A stretch of DNA of 64,000 nt, from the NCBI GenBank assembly GCA_009664345.1, contig CP043547.1, positions 2,880,709 through 2,944,708 of the forward strand. Direction: 5' to 3'. Of the stretch, positions 1 through 13,659 are shown piece after piece. The first letter of the stretch is position 1. Every line of letters begins with the position of its first letter. The notes under the pieces are model-generated. The model saw only the letters and a list, made by a program, of their open reading frames with translations, was not told the DNA's origin and ran no database searches. The stretch comes from Planctomycetales bacterium 10988. GTDB lineage: Bacteria > Planctomycetota > Planctomycetia > Pirellulales > Pb10988. The position numbers and the translations under genes are program-made.

Positions 1-159
1 GCCGGGAGCCGGGTCAAGATTATTGATGGAACCTTCCAAAATTTCGAAGGCGATGTGGAAAGTATTGATGAAACGACCGGCCGCGTGACCGTGGTCATTA
101 CGATTTTCAATCGGTCAACCCCGGTCGAGTTGGAACATTGGCAACTAGAAACGCTCTAA
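1..159 (+). CDS. nusG: Transcription termination/antitermination factor NusG, C-terminal end (partial)
   Basis: The window opens inside a reading frame that ends with TAA at 157-159. The 52 visible residues are a KOW domain, with the signature GSRVKIIDG followed by F-x-G-D-V and a TVVITIFNRSTPVEL strand. NusG binds RNA polymerase through its N-terminal domain, which lies outside the window. The KOW domain contacts Rho or ribosomal protein S10 and so couples transcription to translation. Placement directly upstream of rplK is the usual secE-nusG-rplK order of bacteria, which supports the call. Only the last quarter or so of the protein is present, because of the window edge and not a real truncation. 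Confidence 0.9.
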   Translation, partial: AGSRVKIIDGTFQNFEGDVESIDETTGRVTVVITIFNRSTPVELEHWQLETL

Positions 160-287
160 GCATCTTCACTCTATTAGATAAGTGCAATCCGCTGGAGTCC
201 TTCTCGCTTCCCTGCCTGACCTTGTTCCCGCTTCGGTTTGGTTCACTGCCTCAACCCCTTCATTGTGCAACTTGAGATTAAGTAACG

Positions 288-713
288 ATGGCTAAACAAT
301 TTGTCGCTTCTGTAAAATTTGAAATCCCCGGTGGGCAGGCCACTCCGGCTCCTCCGGTGGGTACCAACTTAGGTAAGCACGGGATTAACCTTGCTGGATT
401 CGTACAACAATTCAACGATCGTACCCGAGAAGCCAATGGAATGCCGATTCCGGTGGTTGTCTCGATCTTCAACGATCGTAGCTTTGAATTTGTCACCAAA
501 AGCCCCCCGGCCGCGGCCCTCTTGAAGAAGGCTGCCAAAATCGCCAAAGGCTCCGGCGTGCCCAACCGTGACAAAGTCGGAAAAGTCACGCAAGCGGACC
601 TCGAAGAGATTGTCAAAATGAAAATGGACGATCTCAACGCCCGCGACGTCGAACATGCCAAGCGCATGATTGCCGGCACCGCCCGCAGTATGGGGCTGGT
701 TGTCGAAGGATAG
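288..713 (+). CDS. rplK: 50S ribosomal protein L11
   Basis: This 141-residue protein has the usual length of L11. It carries the N-terminal signature [16 protein letters not shown], where the proline-rich loop contacts 23S rRNA and the thiostrepton region. The C-terminal RNA-binding domain includes [15 protein letters not shown]11 forms the stalk base with L10 and L7/L12 and takes part in factor-dependent GTP hydrolysis. The ATG start follows a 128-base spacer after nusG that contains no strong Shine-Dalgarno sequence. It is the first complete gene of the rplKAJL-rpoBC cluster. Overlapping antisense open frames are coding shadows. Confidence 0.97.
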   Translation: MAKQFVASVKFEIPGGQATPAPPVGTNLGKHGINLAGFVQQFNDRTREANGMPIPVVVSIFNDRSFEFVTKSPPAAALLKKAAKIAKGSGVPNRDKVGKVTQADLEEIVKMKMDDLNARDVEHAKRMIAGTARSMGLVVEG

Positions 714-726
714 TTCGCTATCCAAC

Positions 727-795
727 CGAGGAAGCTTTTCAAAACTTCCTCGCTACGGAAAACAGTTGTGGACTTGTCTTCAACTGTTTTTGCCG
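727..795 (+). promoter_or_regulatory. rplK-rplA intergenic tandem hairpins, attenuator-like
   Basis: Two perfect stems follow rplK. CGAGGAAG at 727-734 pairs with 745-752. AAAACAGTTG at 759-768 pairs with CAACTGTTTT at 781-790 and continues into a T run, which is the form of an intrinsic terminator. As it sits between two co-directional operon genes, it may attenuate rplA or mark a processing site. An autogenous L1 site could also lie here. The function is inferred from position and base pairing only. Confidence 0.5.
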
Positions 796-861
796 TTGGG
801 AGAGTACCCGTCGGAGGGACTCGTTCGCACCAAGGTATCGATTAAGAAAGTATGTTTGTCC

Positions 862-1545
862 ATGCCAAAAAGATCAAAACGTTTTCGGAAGATGGAGGAG
901 ATGCTCCAAGAAAAAGAGCTCCCTCTTGCTGTTCCGGAAGCTGTCAGTCTGCTCAAAGCTTGGGATACCACCAAGTTTGATCAGACCGTGGAACTCAGCT
1001 TCCGTTTGGGGATTGATCCCCGCCAAGCCGATCAGATGGTCCGTGGTTCGGTAGTCTTGCCGAATGGGATTGGAAAGAGTCTTCGCGTGGTTGTCTTCGC
1101 CAAAGGCGACAAAGCTACCGAAGCCCAAGAAGCCGGAGCCGATGAAGTTGGCGCTGAAGAATTGCAACAAAAAATCAAGGACGGCTGGCTCGACTTTGAT
1201 GTCTGTATTGCAACACCGGATATGATGGCCCTCGTCAGTCCGCTCGGTCGAACGCTTGGTCCGCGGGGCTTGATGCCGAATCCGCGTGCCGGGACGCTCA
1301 CCATGGAAGTCGCCAAAGTCGTCGGGGAATACAAATCCGGGAAGGTAGAATTTCGGAATAACAAAGAAGGCGTCCTGCATGGGATCGTCGGCAAGATGAG
1401 CTTTGATGAACAAAAGCTGGTTGAAAATGTCGAAGCCTTCATCAAGCACATTCAAAGCTTGAAGCCAAACAGTTTGAAAGGCCACTATTTCCGTAGCGTC
1501 TACCTGACAGCCACGATGGCCCCCGGGATTCAAATCTCGGCCTAA
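862..1545 (+). CDS. rplA: 50S ribosomal protein L1
   Basis: L1 is a primary rRNA-binding protein that forms the L1 stalk and helps release deacylated tRNA from the E site. It is also a translational repressor of the rplKA mRNA in many bacteria. The frame is open well upstream, but homology begins at [10 protein letters not shown], so the ATG at 862 is chosen. This gives 227 residues, close to the family norm. Visible signatures are [19 protein letters not shown] near the N terminus, then the [13 protein letters not shown] motif and the [17 protein letters not shown] strand. It lies between rplK and rplJ, as is usual. Confidence 0.95.
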   Translation: MPKRSKRFRKMEEMLQEKELPLAVPEAVSLLKAWDTTKFDQTVELSFRLGIDPRQADQMVRGSVVLPNGIGKSLRVVVFAKGDKATEAQEAGADEVGAEELQQKIKDGWLDFDVCIATPDMMALVSPLGRTLGPRGLMPNPRAGTLTMEVAKVVGEYKSGKVEFRNNKEGVLHGIVGKMSFDEQKLVENVEAFIKHIQSLKPNSLKGHYFRSVYLTATMAPGIQISA

Positions 1546-1666
1546 TTCCAGGTCGTTGAAAACATCCCGTACAAATTCAATTAGAAAATTCTTATCCCTC
1601 CTTTGTTTTAGGGAAATTGGTCTCTAAGACATTTGGCCCGCCTCTGAGGAGCGGTTGGTTAGCGTT

Positions 1667-2206
1667 ATGAGTAAATATGTAAAAGGTCTCATCATTGACC
1701 ACTTCCGGGACCGTCTCCAAGACGTGGAAAACGCCCTGGTGGTGAATGTGTCTGGGATCGATGCCAATGTCAATAACGAATTGCGGCATCGGTTACGCGA
1801 AAAACAGATCGAACTGTTGGTCATTAAAAATAGTCTGGCACGTAAGGCATTCAAAGAAACGCCTCTTTTCCCCTCCGTCGATGGCCTGACCGGCCCTTCG
1901 GCACTAGTCTGGGGTGGTGAAGATATCGTTTCGGTTGCCAAAGAAATCACGAAGATTGCCGAAGACGACCATTTCAAACCGTTTGAAATTCGTGGTGGTG
2001 CGATGGATGGTGCCGCCCTCTCTGCGGAGATGGTGGTCGCGGTCAGCAAATGGCCTAGTCGCCAAGAAGTGCTCAGCACCATTGTTGGGCAATTGCTCAG
2101 CCCGGGCATGAATCTTTCCGGAGCCTTGCTCGGTCCTGGAAAGCTCTTGGCCAGTCAGATCAAAAAGATTTCCGAAGGCGAAGATGGAGAGCCGGTCGCC
2201 GAATAG
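1667..2206 (+). CDS. rplJ: 50S ribosomal protein L10
   Basis: L10 anchors L7/L12 dimers to the stalk base and, with L7/L12, represses its own operon in many bacteria. The 179-residue reading begins MSKYVKGLIIDHFRDRL at ATG 1667; a TTG at 1655 in the same frame is the alternative. The N-terminal domain shows VIKNSLARKAF and LTGPSALVWG, typical of L10. The C-terminal helix that binds L7/L12 follows LSGALLGPGKLLASQI. A GAGGAG run lies 15 bases upstream of the chosen ATG and 3 bases upstream of the TTG, so the start is not fully settled. Confidence 0.92.
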   Translation: MSKYVKGLIIDHFRDRLQDVENALVVNVSGIDANVNNELRHRLREKQIELLVIKNSLARKAFKETPLFPSVDGLTGPSALVWGGEDIVSVAKEITKIAEDDHFKPFEIRGGAMDGAALSAEMVVAVSKWPSRQEVLSTIVGQLLSPGMNLSGALLGPGKLLASQIKKISEGEDGEPVAE

Positions 2207-2337
2207 GCCCTGCTTTTCACCTTTCGCACTTGATAAACCAAGTTTTCATTCACGATTTTTACATTCCACAACGAGACAAGCGACCCTCGAAACTTTTCCT
2301 TCGAATCATCGCTTAGCTACGAGAAAGGACAACGACC

Positions 2338-2751
2338 ATGGCCACGGATACCGAAACAACTTTTTCCGAAGAAACCAAAACCCTCGGCGACAAACTCGTC
2401 GAACTCACCCTCAAGCAAGCTAAAGAACTCAGCGATTACCTCAAAGAGACTCACGGCATCGAACCCGCTGCTGGCGGTGGCGTCATGATGGCTGCTCCGT
2501 CTTCTGAAGGCGGTCCTGCAGATGCCACTGTAGAGCAGACCGAATTTGATGTTGTCTTGGAAGAATTTGACACCGCCAAGAAAATCAGCATCATTAAGGT
2601 TGTGCGTTCGGCCACTTCGCTCGGCCTGAAAGAAGCCAAAGCCCTCGTCGAAGGGGCTCCCAAACCTGTTAAGGAAGGGGTCTCCAAAGAAGACGCTGAA
2701 AAGCTCAAAGGCGAACTTGAAGAAGCCGGCGCTAAAGTTGCCATTAAATAA
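2338..2751 (+). CDS. rplL: 50S ribosomal protein L7/L12
   Basis: This 137-residue acidic protein is the multicopy stalk protein that recruits EF-Tu, EF-G, IF2 and release factors. An N-terminal dimerisation helix ([20 protein letters not shown]) is followed by a short hinge containing Gly/Ala/Met residues. The conserved C-terminal domain has [20 protein letters not shown] and [20 protein letters not shown]. The ATG at 2338 follows GAAAGGACAACGACC. The slightly long N terminus ([10 protein letters not shown]) is the only deviation from the standard form of about 120-130 residues. The gene is followed by a strong hairpin before rpoB. Confidence 0.96.
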   Translation: MATDTETTFSEETKTLGDKLVELTLKQAKELSDYLKETHGIEPAAGGGVMMAAPSSEGGPADATVEQTEFDVVLEEFDTAKKISIIKVVRSATSLGLKEAKALVEGAPKPVKEGVSKEDAEKLKGELEEAGAKVAIK

Positions 2752-2778
2752 GAGGTTATCCACCTTGAATTTAAAACA

Positions 2779-2812
2779 CCCCGAGGGAACGGTTTCGTTC
2801 CTTCGGGGATAT
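2779..2812 (+). terminator. rplL-rpoB intergenic hairpin (attenuator-like)
   Basis: A 13-base stem (2779-2791 with 2796-2808, one G-T wobble) closes a GTTT loop and is followed by ATATTTG, which is only weakly T-rich. Partial terminators at this place are known in other bacteria, where they lower rpoBC transcription relative to the ribosomal genes. The same role is inferred here. The spacer to rpoB is 213 bases and holds no gene. Confidence 0.6.
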
Positions 2813-2964
2813 TTGACTTGGTACGACGACAAGTTCCGACTGGTTTCAGTCGGCTAGGGGAAGGTACGCGCTGAGCGAACTTTCGCTCATTCTTCCCTGA
2901 CTCACCTTTTGTTTCTGCCTGCGGGCAGAGTTCCGATCGCGAATACTGTAGGAGTATCCACTCG

Positions 2965-5900
2965 ATGGCCACCCTGGCACAAAAGCGTCTACAGTACAAT
3001 GAAATCCGAAACTTTGGCAAAGTAAAGAGCCACTTTCCTGTCCCTCCTCTCGCGGAAATTCAAACCGCCAGCTACGACAAGTTCTTGCAACTTGACGTGC
3101 CGAGTGATGAACGGGAAGACTTCGGGTTACAATCTGTCCTCAATGAGATTTTCCCCATTGAAAGCTTTGATAAGGCGTACAAACTTGAATTTGTCCGCTA
3201 TGAGCTGGGAAAACCTCGCTTCACCCCACAAGAATGCCGACAACTGCGGCTGACCTATGGGCGTCCTTTCCGTGTTTGGCTCCGCTTGAACAAAGAAGAG
3301 CCGATCGAAGAGGAGGTCTTCCTGGGCGATATTCCGATTATGCTCGGGGGCGGCGAATTCATTATCAATGGAGCCGAACGGGTCGTCGTCAGCCAGTTGC
3401 ACCGTAGTCCCGGCGTTGACTTCGTGCATGAAACCGACGGGGCCGATACCCGACGGAATTTCAGTTGCCGAATCATTCCGGAACGTGGTAGCTGGATCGA
3501 GCTGAACACCACGAAAAAAGATACCTTCAGCGTCCGGATCGATCAAAGCGGGAAGTTCTCCGCGATGACGCTTCTCCGGGCGATGAGTGAAGAAAATACT
3601 TCCGACGAAGCCCTTATTCGACTCTTCCACGATACCAAAACCGTGAAGGTTGATGGCGAAAAGAGTGTCGAAGAACTCGAAGGCTCGATCGCCGTTCATG
3701 ACCTGGTTTACCCTGCCGAAAGCGAACGTGCCGGGGAAATCTTGGTCGAAAGCGGGCAAGTCATTACCCATAATACGGCCGAACTGATTTCCACCAGCGG
3801 AGTGGATGAAGTCGAGGTCGTCGGCAAGATCTTGGATCAAGTCATCTTCAAGAGTTTGCAAGAAGATGGCACTTCCAGCCACGAAGAGGCCTTGCTGAAG
3901 ATTTACCAACGGCTGCGTCCCGGCAACCCGCCGAACTTGGAAAAGGCCAAAAATCTCTTCCAAGAAAAGTTCTTTGACGAAAGCCGTTATCGTCTCGGTC
4001 GCGTCGGCCGCTTCCGTATCAATCGCAAATTCAATCAAGATATCGACGAAGACTTGATGACCTTGCGGGCGGAAGATTTTGTCAACGCCATCCGTTATCT
4101 CTTGAATTTACGTTCCAGCGAAGGCGGCGCTCACGTCGATGATATCGACCACTTGGGCAACCGTCGTTTGCGTACGATCGACGAACTCGGCTGCGAGGAA
4201 CTCCGCAAAGGTTTCCTCAAGCTGCGTCGGACCGTGCAAGAAAAGATGAACATTCGCGATGCCGAAGATGTCACCCCGCGTTCACTCATCAATCCGAAGA
4301 GTGTTTCCGCGGCGATTGAGTATTTCTTTGGACGCGGCGAACTTTCGCAGGTGGTGGATCAAACGAATCCGCTTTCGATGCTCACCCACGAACGGCGTCT
4401 TTCGGCGCTCGGTCCTGGTGGTTTGAATCGAAAACGTGCCGGCTTCGAAGTCCGCGACGTGCATATTTCTCACTATGGCCGTATCTGCCCGATTGAAACG
4501 CCGGAAGGTACGAACATCGGGTTGATCAGTAGCTTGGGCCTTTATTCTACTGTCGATGAATATGGCTTCCTTGTCACCGCTTATCGTACGGTCGATGAAG
4601 GGAAAGTCTCCGACGATGTGGTCTGGCTGCGAGCCGATGAAGAAACCGACAAATTCCTCGCTCCGGCGGATGCCCCGATTGTCGATGGGGTCATTCAAGG
4701 GGATCGAATCGTAGCCCGCCACGGACCGGAATTCGAATTGGCTCCGGTCATGAAGATTAACTATCTCGACGTTTCCACGGCCCAGATGGTTGGGGTCTCG
4801 GCGAGCTTGATTCCGTTCCTGGAGCATGACGATGCCAACCGGGCCTTGATGGGTTCGAACATGCAACGTCAAGCCGTGCCGCTACTCGTGGCCGAGCCGC
4901 CGATTGTGGGAACCGGGATGGAGCGAGATGTCGGTCGCAACTCCGGCATGGTCATCAAAGCGAAGAATGCGGGGACTGTCGATTATGTCGATGCCAACCG
5001 CATTGTGATTGGTGATGATGTCTATGAAATGCGGAAGTTTGTCGGGCTGAATGAGCGAACTTGCCAAAACCAAAAGCCGATTGTCAGTCTCGGGCAAGAG
5101 GTGGAAAAAGGCGACGTCATTGCTGATGGGGCCGCAACTTTCCAAGGAGATTTGGCACTCGGCCGCAATGTGCTCGTCGGGTTCATGTCCTGGCAAGGGT
5201 ATAACTTCGAAGATGCGATTATCATCAGCGAAGAACTCGTCCACGAAAGCGTCTATACCTCGATTCATATTGAGGACTTCGACGTGGAAGTGCGGGAAAC
5301 CAAACTCGGACGTGAGGAATTCACCCGAGATATTCCCAATGTCAGCGATAAAGCCTTGCGGAATCTCGACACCAGCGGGATTGTCCGCATCGGAACGTAT
5401 GTCCGACCGGGCGATATCCTCGTCGGGAAAGTCGCTCCGAAGAGCAAAAGCGAACTGACTCCGGAAGAAAAACTCTTGCACGCCATTTTCGGGCGAGCGG
5501 GCGAAGATGTCAAAAACGATTCTCTCGAAGTCCCCTCGGGCGTCGAAGGGATCGTGATTGACACCCAAAAGTTCTCCCGACGCATGAGCCTTTCGGAAGA
5601 AGAACGCCGACAGTTTGAAGAGGAACTCGCCGCGACCGAAAAAGAAGGCAACGAAAAAATTACTGAAGCCTTCTCGAAATTGGTCTCCGCCCTCGAAGAA
5701 ACCACCAGCATGGTGTTGCAAGATGCCGATGGTCACGAACTGGGCCGCGGCGAACCGAAGCATGCTGCCGAACAAGCCGAACGCTTCCGCTTGGATCAAT
5801 TGAACCTGACCGATGAAGCCCTCGATGCCGCCAAGGCGGATTACCGTCGTTATTGGCCTTCGGTGGAAGCCGCCATCGAACTGCGTGACCGCAAGGTCAA

Positions 5901-6672
5901 CTCGATGAAACGGGGCGATGAACTCCGCAGCGGTGTCTTGCAAATGGTCAAGGTTTATGTTGCCGCCAAACGGGTGATCTCCGTCGGGGATAAAATGGCT
6001 GGCCGCCACGGAAACAAAGGGGTGGTCTCCAAAATCCTGCCGAAGGAAGACATGCCTTATCTGGAAGACGGAACTCCACTGCAAATCTTGCTCAACCCGT
6101 TGGGCGTGCCGAGCCGGATGAACGTGGGACAGATTCTCGAAACCCACTTGGGTTGGGCTGGTTCGAAACTCGGATTCCGCTCGATTACGCCTGTCTTCGA
6201 CGGAGCCAAAATCGAGGAAATCTCCGACTTGCTCGATCAGGCCGGATTGCCTCCTTCGGGGAAAGCCCGACTCTTTGATGGTCGCACTGGCGAACGCATG
6301 GAGCAAGGCACGACCGTGGGTTACATCTATATGTTGAAACTTCACCACTTGGTCGATGAAAAAGTTCACGCCCGTTCGACGGGTCCTTACTCCTTGATTA
6401 CCCAACAACCTCTCGGCGGGAAAGCCCGTTTCGGGGGTCAACGCTTTGGGGAAATGGAAGTCTGGGCACTCGAAGCCTACGGGGCAGCTTATATCCTGCA
6501 AGAACTGTTGACCGTCAAGAGTGATGATGTCGAAGGCCGTACCAAGATTTACGAATCGATGGTCAAAGGGGAAAACACCCTGGAAGCCGGTACGCCTGCT
6601 AGTTTCGATGTATTGTGCAACGAAATTCGCGGCCTCGCCTTGAATATCCAACTTGAAAAACACCGAATCTAA
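2965..6672 (+). CDS. rpoB: DNA-directed RNA polymerase beta subunit
   Basis: This 1235-residue protein is the RNA polymerase beta subunit, forming one pincer and much of the active-site channel. The rifampicin-pocket region near residue 461 reads [18 protein letters not shown] followed by [17 protein letters not shown]. Relative to E. coli, positions 513, 516, 526, 529 and 531 are conserved, while F514, M515, N518 and K527 are replaced by V, V, T and E. The MKRGDEL and [15 protein letters not shown] motifs of the catalytic core and the C-terminal [28 protein letters not shown] are present. It is shorter than the E. coli protein, as in lineages that lack some lineage-specific insertions. ATG 2965 follows TAGGAG. 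It is co-transcribed with rpoC across a 325-base spacer. Confidence 0.97.
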   Translation: MATLAQKRLQYNEIRNFGKVKSHFPVPPLAEIQTASYDKFLQLDVPSDEREDFGLQSVLNEIFPIESFDKAYKLEFVRYELGKPRFTPQECRQLRLTYGRPFRVWLRLNKEEPIEEEVFLGDIPIMLGGGEFIINGAERVVVSQLHRSPGVDFVHETDGADTRRNFSCRIIPERGSWIELNTTKKDTFSVRIDQSGKFSAMTLLRAMSEENTSDEALIRLFHDTKTVKVDGEKSVEELEGSIAVHDLVYPAESERAGEILVESGQVITHNTAELISTSGVDEVEVVGKILDQVIFKSLQEDGTSSHEEALLKIYQRLRPGNPPNLEKAKNLFQEKFFDESRYRLGRVGRFRINRKFNQDIDEDLMTLRAEDFVNAIRYLLNLRSSEGGAHVDDIDHLGNRRLRTIDELGCEELRKGFLKLRRTVQEKMNIRDAEDVTPRSLINPKSVSAAIEYFFGRGELSQVVDQTNPLSMLTHERRLSALGPGGLNRKRAGFEVRDVHISHYGRICPIETPEGTNIGLISSLGLYSTVDEYGFLVTAYRTVDEGKVSDDVVWLRADEETDKFLAPADAPIVDGVIQGDRIVARHGPEFELAPVMKINYLDVSTAQMVGVSASLIPFLEHDDANRALMGSNMQRQAVPLLVAEPPIVGTGMERDVGRNSGMVIKAKNAGTVDYVDANRIVIGDDVYEMRKFVGLNERTCQNQKPIVSLGQEVEKGDVIADGAATFQGDLALGRNVLVGFMSWQGYNFEDAIIISEELVHESVYTSIHIEDFDVEVRETKLGREEFTRDIPNVSDKALRNLDTSGIVRIGTYVRPGDILVGKVAPKSKSELTPEEKLLHAIFGRAGEDVKNDSLEVPSGVEGIVIDTQKFSRRMSLSEEERRQFEEELAATEKEGNEKITEAFSKLVSALEETTSMVLQDADGHELGRGEPKHAAEQAERFRLDQLNLTDEALDAAKADYRRYWPSVEAAIELRDRKVNSMKRGDELRSGVLQMVKVYVAAKRVISVGDKMAGRHGNKGVVSKILPKEDMPYLEDGTPLQILLNPLGVPSRMNVGQILETHLGWAGSKLGFRSITPVFDGAKIEEISDLLDQAGLPPSGKARLFDGRTGERMEQGTTVGYIYMLKLHHLVDEKVHARSTGPYSLITQQPLGGKARFGGQRFGEMEVWALEAYGAAYILQELLTVKSDDVEGRTKIYESMVKGENTLEAGTPASFDVLCNEIRGLALNIQLEKHRI

Positions 6673-6819
6673 CGCCTTCGTTTCGAAGACCGGGTTGATT
6701 CAGGTTGACCATAAAGCATTGAGTGTGAACGAACTTCCTCGAACTTTCGTAAGAAACGATTCTGAAGTTCCCGCTCTCAAGCAAACTATCAGTTGATAAG
6801 GACGTCTGTTTGGAACACG

Positions 6820-6855
6820 CCGGAGAAATCAAAAAGCACTTTTCGATTTCTCCGG
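6820..6855 (+). promoter_or_regulatory. Hairpin in the rpoB-rpoC spacer
   Basis: CCGGAGAAATC at 6820-6830 pairs perfectly with GATTTCTCCGG at 6845-6855 around a 14-base loop. The 325-base spacer between rpoB and rpoC is unusually long for this gene pair. The hairpin has no T run, so it is more likely an mRNA processing or stability element than a terminator. Function is not established. Confidence 0.4.
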
Positions 6856-6997
6856 TTCTTCCTTGCATTGGGCCAGCTTCCCGAAGCGAGCCAGCCCACG
6901 ATTCTTTCCTGCACCGAGAATCGGATGTCGTTATCTTTCCGCTTCGCGATCACTGTATCCTCTGCCAGCCGGAAATCCGGACGAAGGAGAGCATCAC

Positions 6998-11392
<4,395 letters not shown>

Positions 11393-11421
11393 TGGCCTTG
11401 TTCAATAGTTGAGAAAACTAG

Positions 11422-11472
11422 ACAGTAGACGCAGATCAGCCTCGCAGCGGTTTGCGTCTACTGTTTTATTGT
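11422..11472 (+). terminator. Rho-independent terminator after rpoC
   Basis: ACAGTAGACGCA at 11422-11433 pairs perfectly with TGCGTCTACTGT at 11453-11464, followed by TTTATTGTTAC. This 12-base stem plus T-rich tail most likely ends the rplKAJL-rpoBC transcript. Confidence 0.8.
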
Positions 11473-11521
11473 TACTTTTGTTAGAATCGAAAATTCTCCG
11501 GAGAAAGCGAAGGCGATCCGG

Positions 11522-11550
11522 TTGACAAAGCGGTGGAATTGCTTAAACTG
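11522..11550 (+). promoter_or_regulatory. Predicted sigma-70-type promoter for rpsL-rpsG
   Basis: TTGACA at 11522-11527 is a perfect -35 box. TAAACT at 11545-11550 matches four of six -10 positions with a 17-base spacer. It lies just past the rpoBC terminator and faces rpsL, so the str genes probably have their own promoter. Transcription would begin near 11557. Confidence 0.5.
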
Positions 11551-11556
11551 AGTGAC

Positions 11557-11640
11557 TTCCCCGAAGGATGACCTTGCGGCAACCCTGATGGTGTGGAGAC
11601 CTAACGATTACGTGAATAGGAGCTGCGGCTCTTTCTTTTT
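11557..11640 (+). ncRNA. Structured rpsL leader with early terminator (candidate)
   Basis: The roughly 85-base segment downstream of the predicted promoter contains a CTTC/GAAG hairpin, the run GCGGCAACCCTGATGGTG and the short stem AGGAGC-TGCG-GCTCTT. The stem is followed by TCTTTTTTC near 11632-11641. The last part has the form of a weak intrinsic terminator. This suggests a regulatory leader for rpsL-rpsG or a short free RNA. Part of it resembles the GGCAACC...GGUG segment of SAM-I/IV riboswitches, but their P1 and P2 helices are not evident. Identity is unknown. Confidence 0.35.
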
Positions 11641-11797
11641 TCACACTCTTGAAAACGTTGGTTTCTCCCCTTCGTCCTTCGCGACCTGTTTCTATCCAGG
11701 GCATTTGCCCTTTCTTGATATAAAAAGCGGTAGGAGGCCCTTGCTTCTTGCCGGATCGTATTCATTTTTGAACTCCGTATGATGTGGTGAGTCAGCA

Positions 11798-12178
11798 GTG
11801 CCTACAATCAATCAGTTGATTCGAAAACGCCGCAAGCCGGCCAAAAAACAAAGTAAATCCCCCGTGCTGCAACAATGCCCGCAACGTAAAGGCGTCTGCT
11901 TGCAAGTGCGAACGATGACCCCGAAGAAACCGAACTCCGCCCTGCGGAAGATCGCTCGGGTGCGTTTGACCAACGGAAAAGAAGTCACCGTCTACATTCC
12001 TGGTGAAGGTCACAAATTGCAAGAACACTCGATCGTTCTTGTCCGTGGCGGCCGGGTCCGGGACTTGCCGGGGGTTCGCTATCATGTCGTCCGTGGATCG
12101 CTTGACGCCACCGGGGTGGAAGGTCGTAAGCAATCCCGTAGTGTTTATGGAACCAAGAAAATGGCAGTCAAGAAGTAA
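11798..12178 (+). CDS. rpsL: 30S ribosomal protein S12
   Basis: S12 sits at the decoding centre and controls fidelity. The 126-residue protein starts at GTG 11798 (read as Met), where homology begins with [11 protein letters not shown]. The two loops that carry streptomycin-resistance mutations in other bacteria are present in wild-type form: [15 protein letters not shown], and the loop [16 protein letters not shown]. The C terminus is basic (GTKKMAVKK). It is the first gene of a two-gene str-type unit with rpsG, about 240 bases downstream of its own predicted promoter. Confidence 0.97.
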   Translation: MPTINQLIRKRRKPAKKQSKSPVLQQCPQRKGVCLQVRTMTPKKPNSALRKIARVRLTNGKEVTVYIPGEGHKLQEHSIVLVRGGRVRDLPGVRYHVVRGSLDATGVEGRKQSRSVYGTKKMAVKK

Positions 12179-12259
12179 TCGCTTCTGCTCGCTATTTCAA
12201 AAGCTATATTTGTGTCTATTATTTGTTTTTGCCTTTTATCTTCATGAGATTGAGAAGCT

Positions 12260-12730
12260 ATGGGTCGTATTACTGCCAGTAAAAAACAGCTTCGTCCCGA
12301 CCCGAAGTTCAATTCGATTCTGGCCTCGAAGTTTGTGAACTGCATGATGTGGGACGGGAAAAAGAGCGTCGCTCAAGGCGTTTTCTATGATGCGTTGGAT
12401 GAGTTAGGAAAGAAAGTCAAAGACGTTTCTCCGATCGAAGTCTTCACGCAAGCTGTCGAAAACGTCAAGCCGGACATCGAAGTTCGTTCCCGTCGTGTCG
12501 GGGGTGCTTCCTATCAAGTCCCGATGCAAGTCAGCCGCACACGGCAACAATCTTTGGCGATCCGCTGGATTCTCAAAGCCGTCCGCGACAAAAAAGGCCG
12601 AGCCACCCACTTGAAGCTCAGTGACGAACTTTACGCCGCCTATCGTCGTGAAGGGGCCGCCATCACCACGCGGGAAAATGTCCACCGCATGGCCGATGCC
12701 AATAAAGCCTTTGCTCACTTCGCTTGGTAA
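12260..12730 (+). CDS. rpsG: 30S ribosomal protein S7
   Basis: S7 is the primary assembly protein of the 30S head and contacts E-site tRNA. Its length of 156 residues is standard. Visible motifs are the N-terminal [17 protein letters not shown], then [15 protein letters not shown] and the C-terminal [22 protein letters not shown]. It begins 81 bases after rpsL and is followed by a terminator. In most bacteria fusA and tuf follow rpsG in the str operon. Here the transcript ends and an unrelated acetyltransferase gene comes next. Confidence 0.96.
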   Translation: MGRITASKKQLRPDPKFNSILASKFVNCMMWDGKKSVAQGVFYDALDELGKKVKDVSPIEVFTQAVENVKPDIEVRSRRVGGASYQVPMQVSRTRQQSLAIRWILKAVRDKKGRATHLKLSDELYAAYRREGAAITTRENVHRMADANKAFAHFAW

Positions 12731-12799
12731 AAAACACCTAAGAAAAAATCGACTGCTGCCTCTTAGTGGTTGTCATTTTTGTAAAAGACAAGTAAGAAT

Positions 12800-12836
12800 A
12801 AAAGCCCCCAGAGATTTTCTCCGCGGGGCTTTTTTC
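12800..12836 (+). terminator. Rho-independent terminator after rpsG
   Basis: AAAAGCCCC at 12800-12808 pairs with GGGGCTTTT at 12825-12833 and runs into TTTTCTTT. It closes the ribosomal protein block just before the GNAT gene. Confidence 0.8.
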
Positions 12837-12852
12837 TTTGGTTCTTTGAGAA

Positions 12853-13392
12853 ATGATCGCCATGCAATTAGGCATTCCCCACCGGACCGATCTTGTCCTT
12901 CGACCTTTTCCCGAAGCGGTAGAGGCTTCGCTGCTTTATGCCTTTGTCGAGAAAAATCGCGAACACCTTTGCACGGGGATTCCTGAATTTGAGTCCGTTC
13001 AATCGGTCGAGTTTGCCCAGCAACTCCTGCAATTTCTCGAAGAAAATATGCAAGAGCAAACCGATTGGCACTATGCGATTTATCATCAAGAGGAATTCGT
13101 CGGCTACGTCGGGCTGAACGAAATCGACTGGACGAAACGCGAGGCGGAACTCGCTTACTGGATCGCCGAAGAGGCCCAAGGAAAAGGGATCGCCACCGAT
13201 GCCGCTTCCAGATTGCTCACTTATGGGGTCGACCATCTCGATCTCCGCTCCATTCATGCGGAGTGCGAACTCAAAAACCCCCGCAGTTATCGGGTTTTGG
13301 AACGTCTTCAATTCCAATGGCTCCACACCCGACTCGTTCCCCACGGAGACGATTTTCAATCCGGAGCAATAGGATATTTTGAATGGAAATAA
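12853..13392 (+). CDS. GNAT family N-acetyltransferase (RimJ/RimL-like)
   Basis: This 179-residue protein has the Acetyltransf_3 form of the GNAT fold, which uses acetyl-CoA to acetylate a protein N terminus or a small amine. Markers are RTDLVLRPFPEA at the N terminus, then GYVGLNEIDWTKREAELAYW. The acetyl-CoA loop is AQGKGIATDAASRLLTYG, and LDLRSIHAECELKNPRSYRV near the end is cited here as its N-x-x-S-x-x-V core. Such proteins include ribosomal protein acetyltransferases. The position just behind rpsL-rpsG suggests but does not prove a ribosomal substrate. ATG 12853 is used; ATG 12862 is also possible. It probably has its own promoter, since a terminator precedes it. Confidence 0.8.
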   Translation: MIAMQLGIPHRTDLVLRPFPEAVEASLLYAFVEKNREHLCTGIPEFESVQSVEFAQQLLQFLEENMQEQTDWHYAIYHQEEFVGYVGLNEIDWTKREAELAYWIAEEAQGKGIATDAASRLLTYGVDHLDLRSIHAECELKNPRSYRVLERLQFQWLHTRLVPHGDDFQSGAIGYFEWK

Positions 13393-13423
13393 TATCTTTT
13401 GATGGGGTAACGCGAAAACCAGG

Positions 13424-13612
13424 GGAACGGATCGTGTTCGGTTTTCAGTGTTCGGTGCTCGGTACACGCGGTGAAAACTATTTGGCTCCTTTTATCATCG
13501 CCGCTTCCTGAATTCTTTTGAGGATGGATTTCCCCACAGGATGGTCGTTCACCTGCTCTCGATATTCACTCCGAGGACCGAAAACTGAAAACCGAACACC
13601 GAAAACGAATCT
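13424..13612. repeat. Intergenic inverted-arm element A
   Basis: The left arm (13424-13464) carries GTGTTCGGTTTTCAGTGTTC and ends GGTAC. The right arm (13571-13612) is its near reverse complement, beginning CCGAGGACCGAAAACTGAAA. The centre is about 105 bases. Arms are built from a degenerate 7-8 base direct repeat (TTCGGTT/TTCGGTG). It lies between two convergent genes. Element D at 49027-49235 has almost the same arms but a different centre. Confidence 0.75.
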
Positions 13613-13659
13613 TCATCCTGCCATTCGCGAAACCCCGCCAAGGCGTGCTTTCTCAAACT

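Noticed and set aside
4882-6663. 593-codon minus-strand open frame inside rpoB
   Set aside because: It is antisense to conserved rpoB motifs and arises from codon bias of the real gene. Its translation has no recognisable domain and no ribosome-binding site.
11557-11640. SAM riboswitch
   Set aside because: Only the GGCAACC...GGTG segment fits; the P1 and P2 helices could not be found and the downstream genes are ribosomal, not methionine-related.
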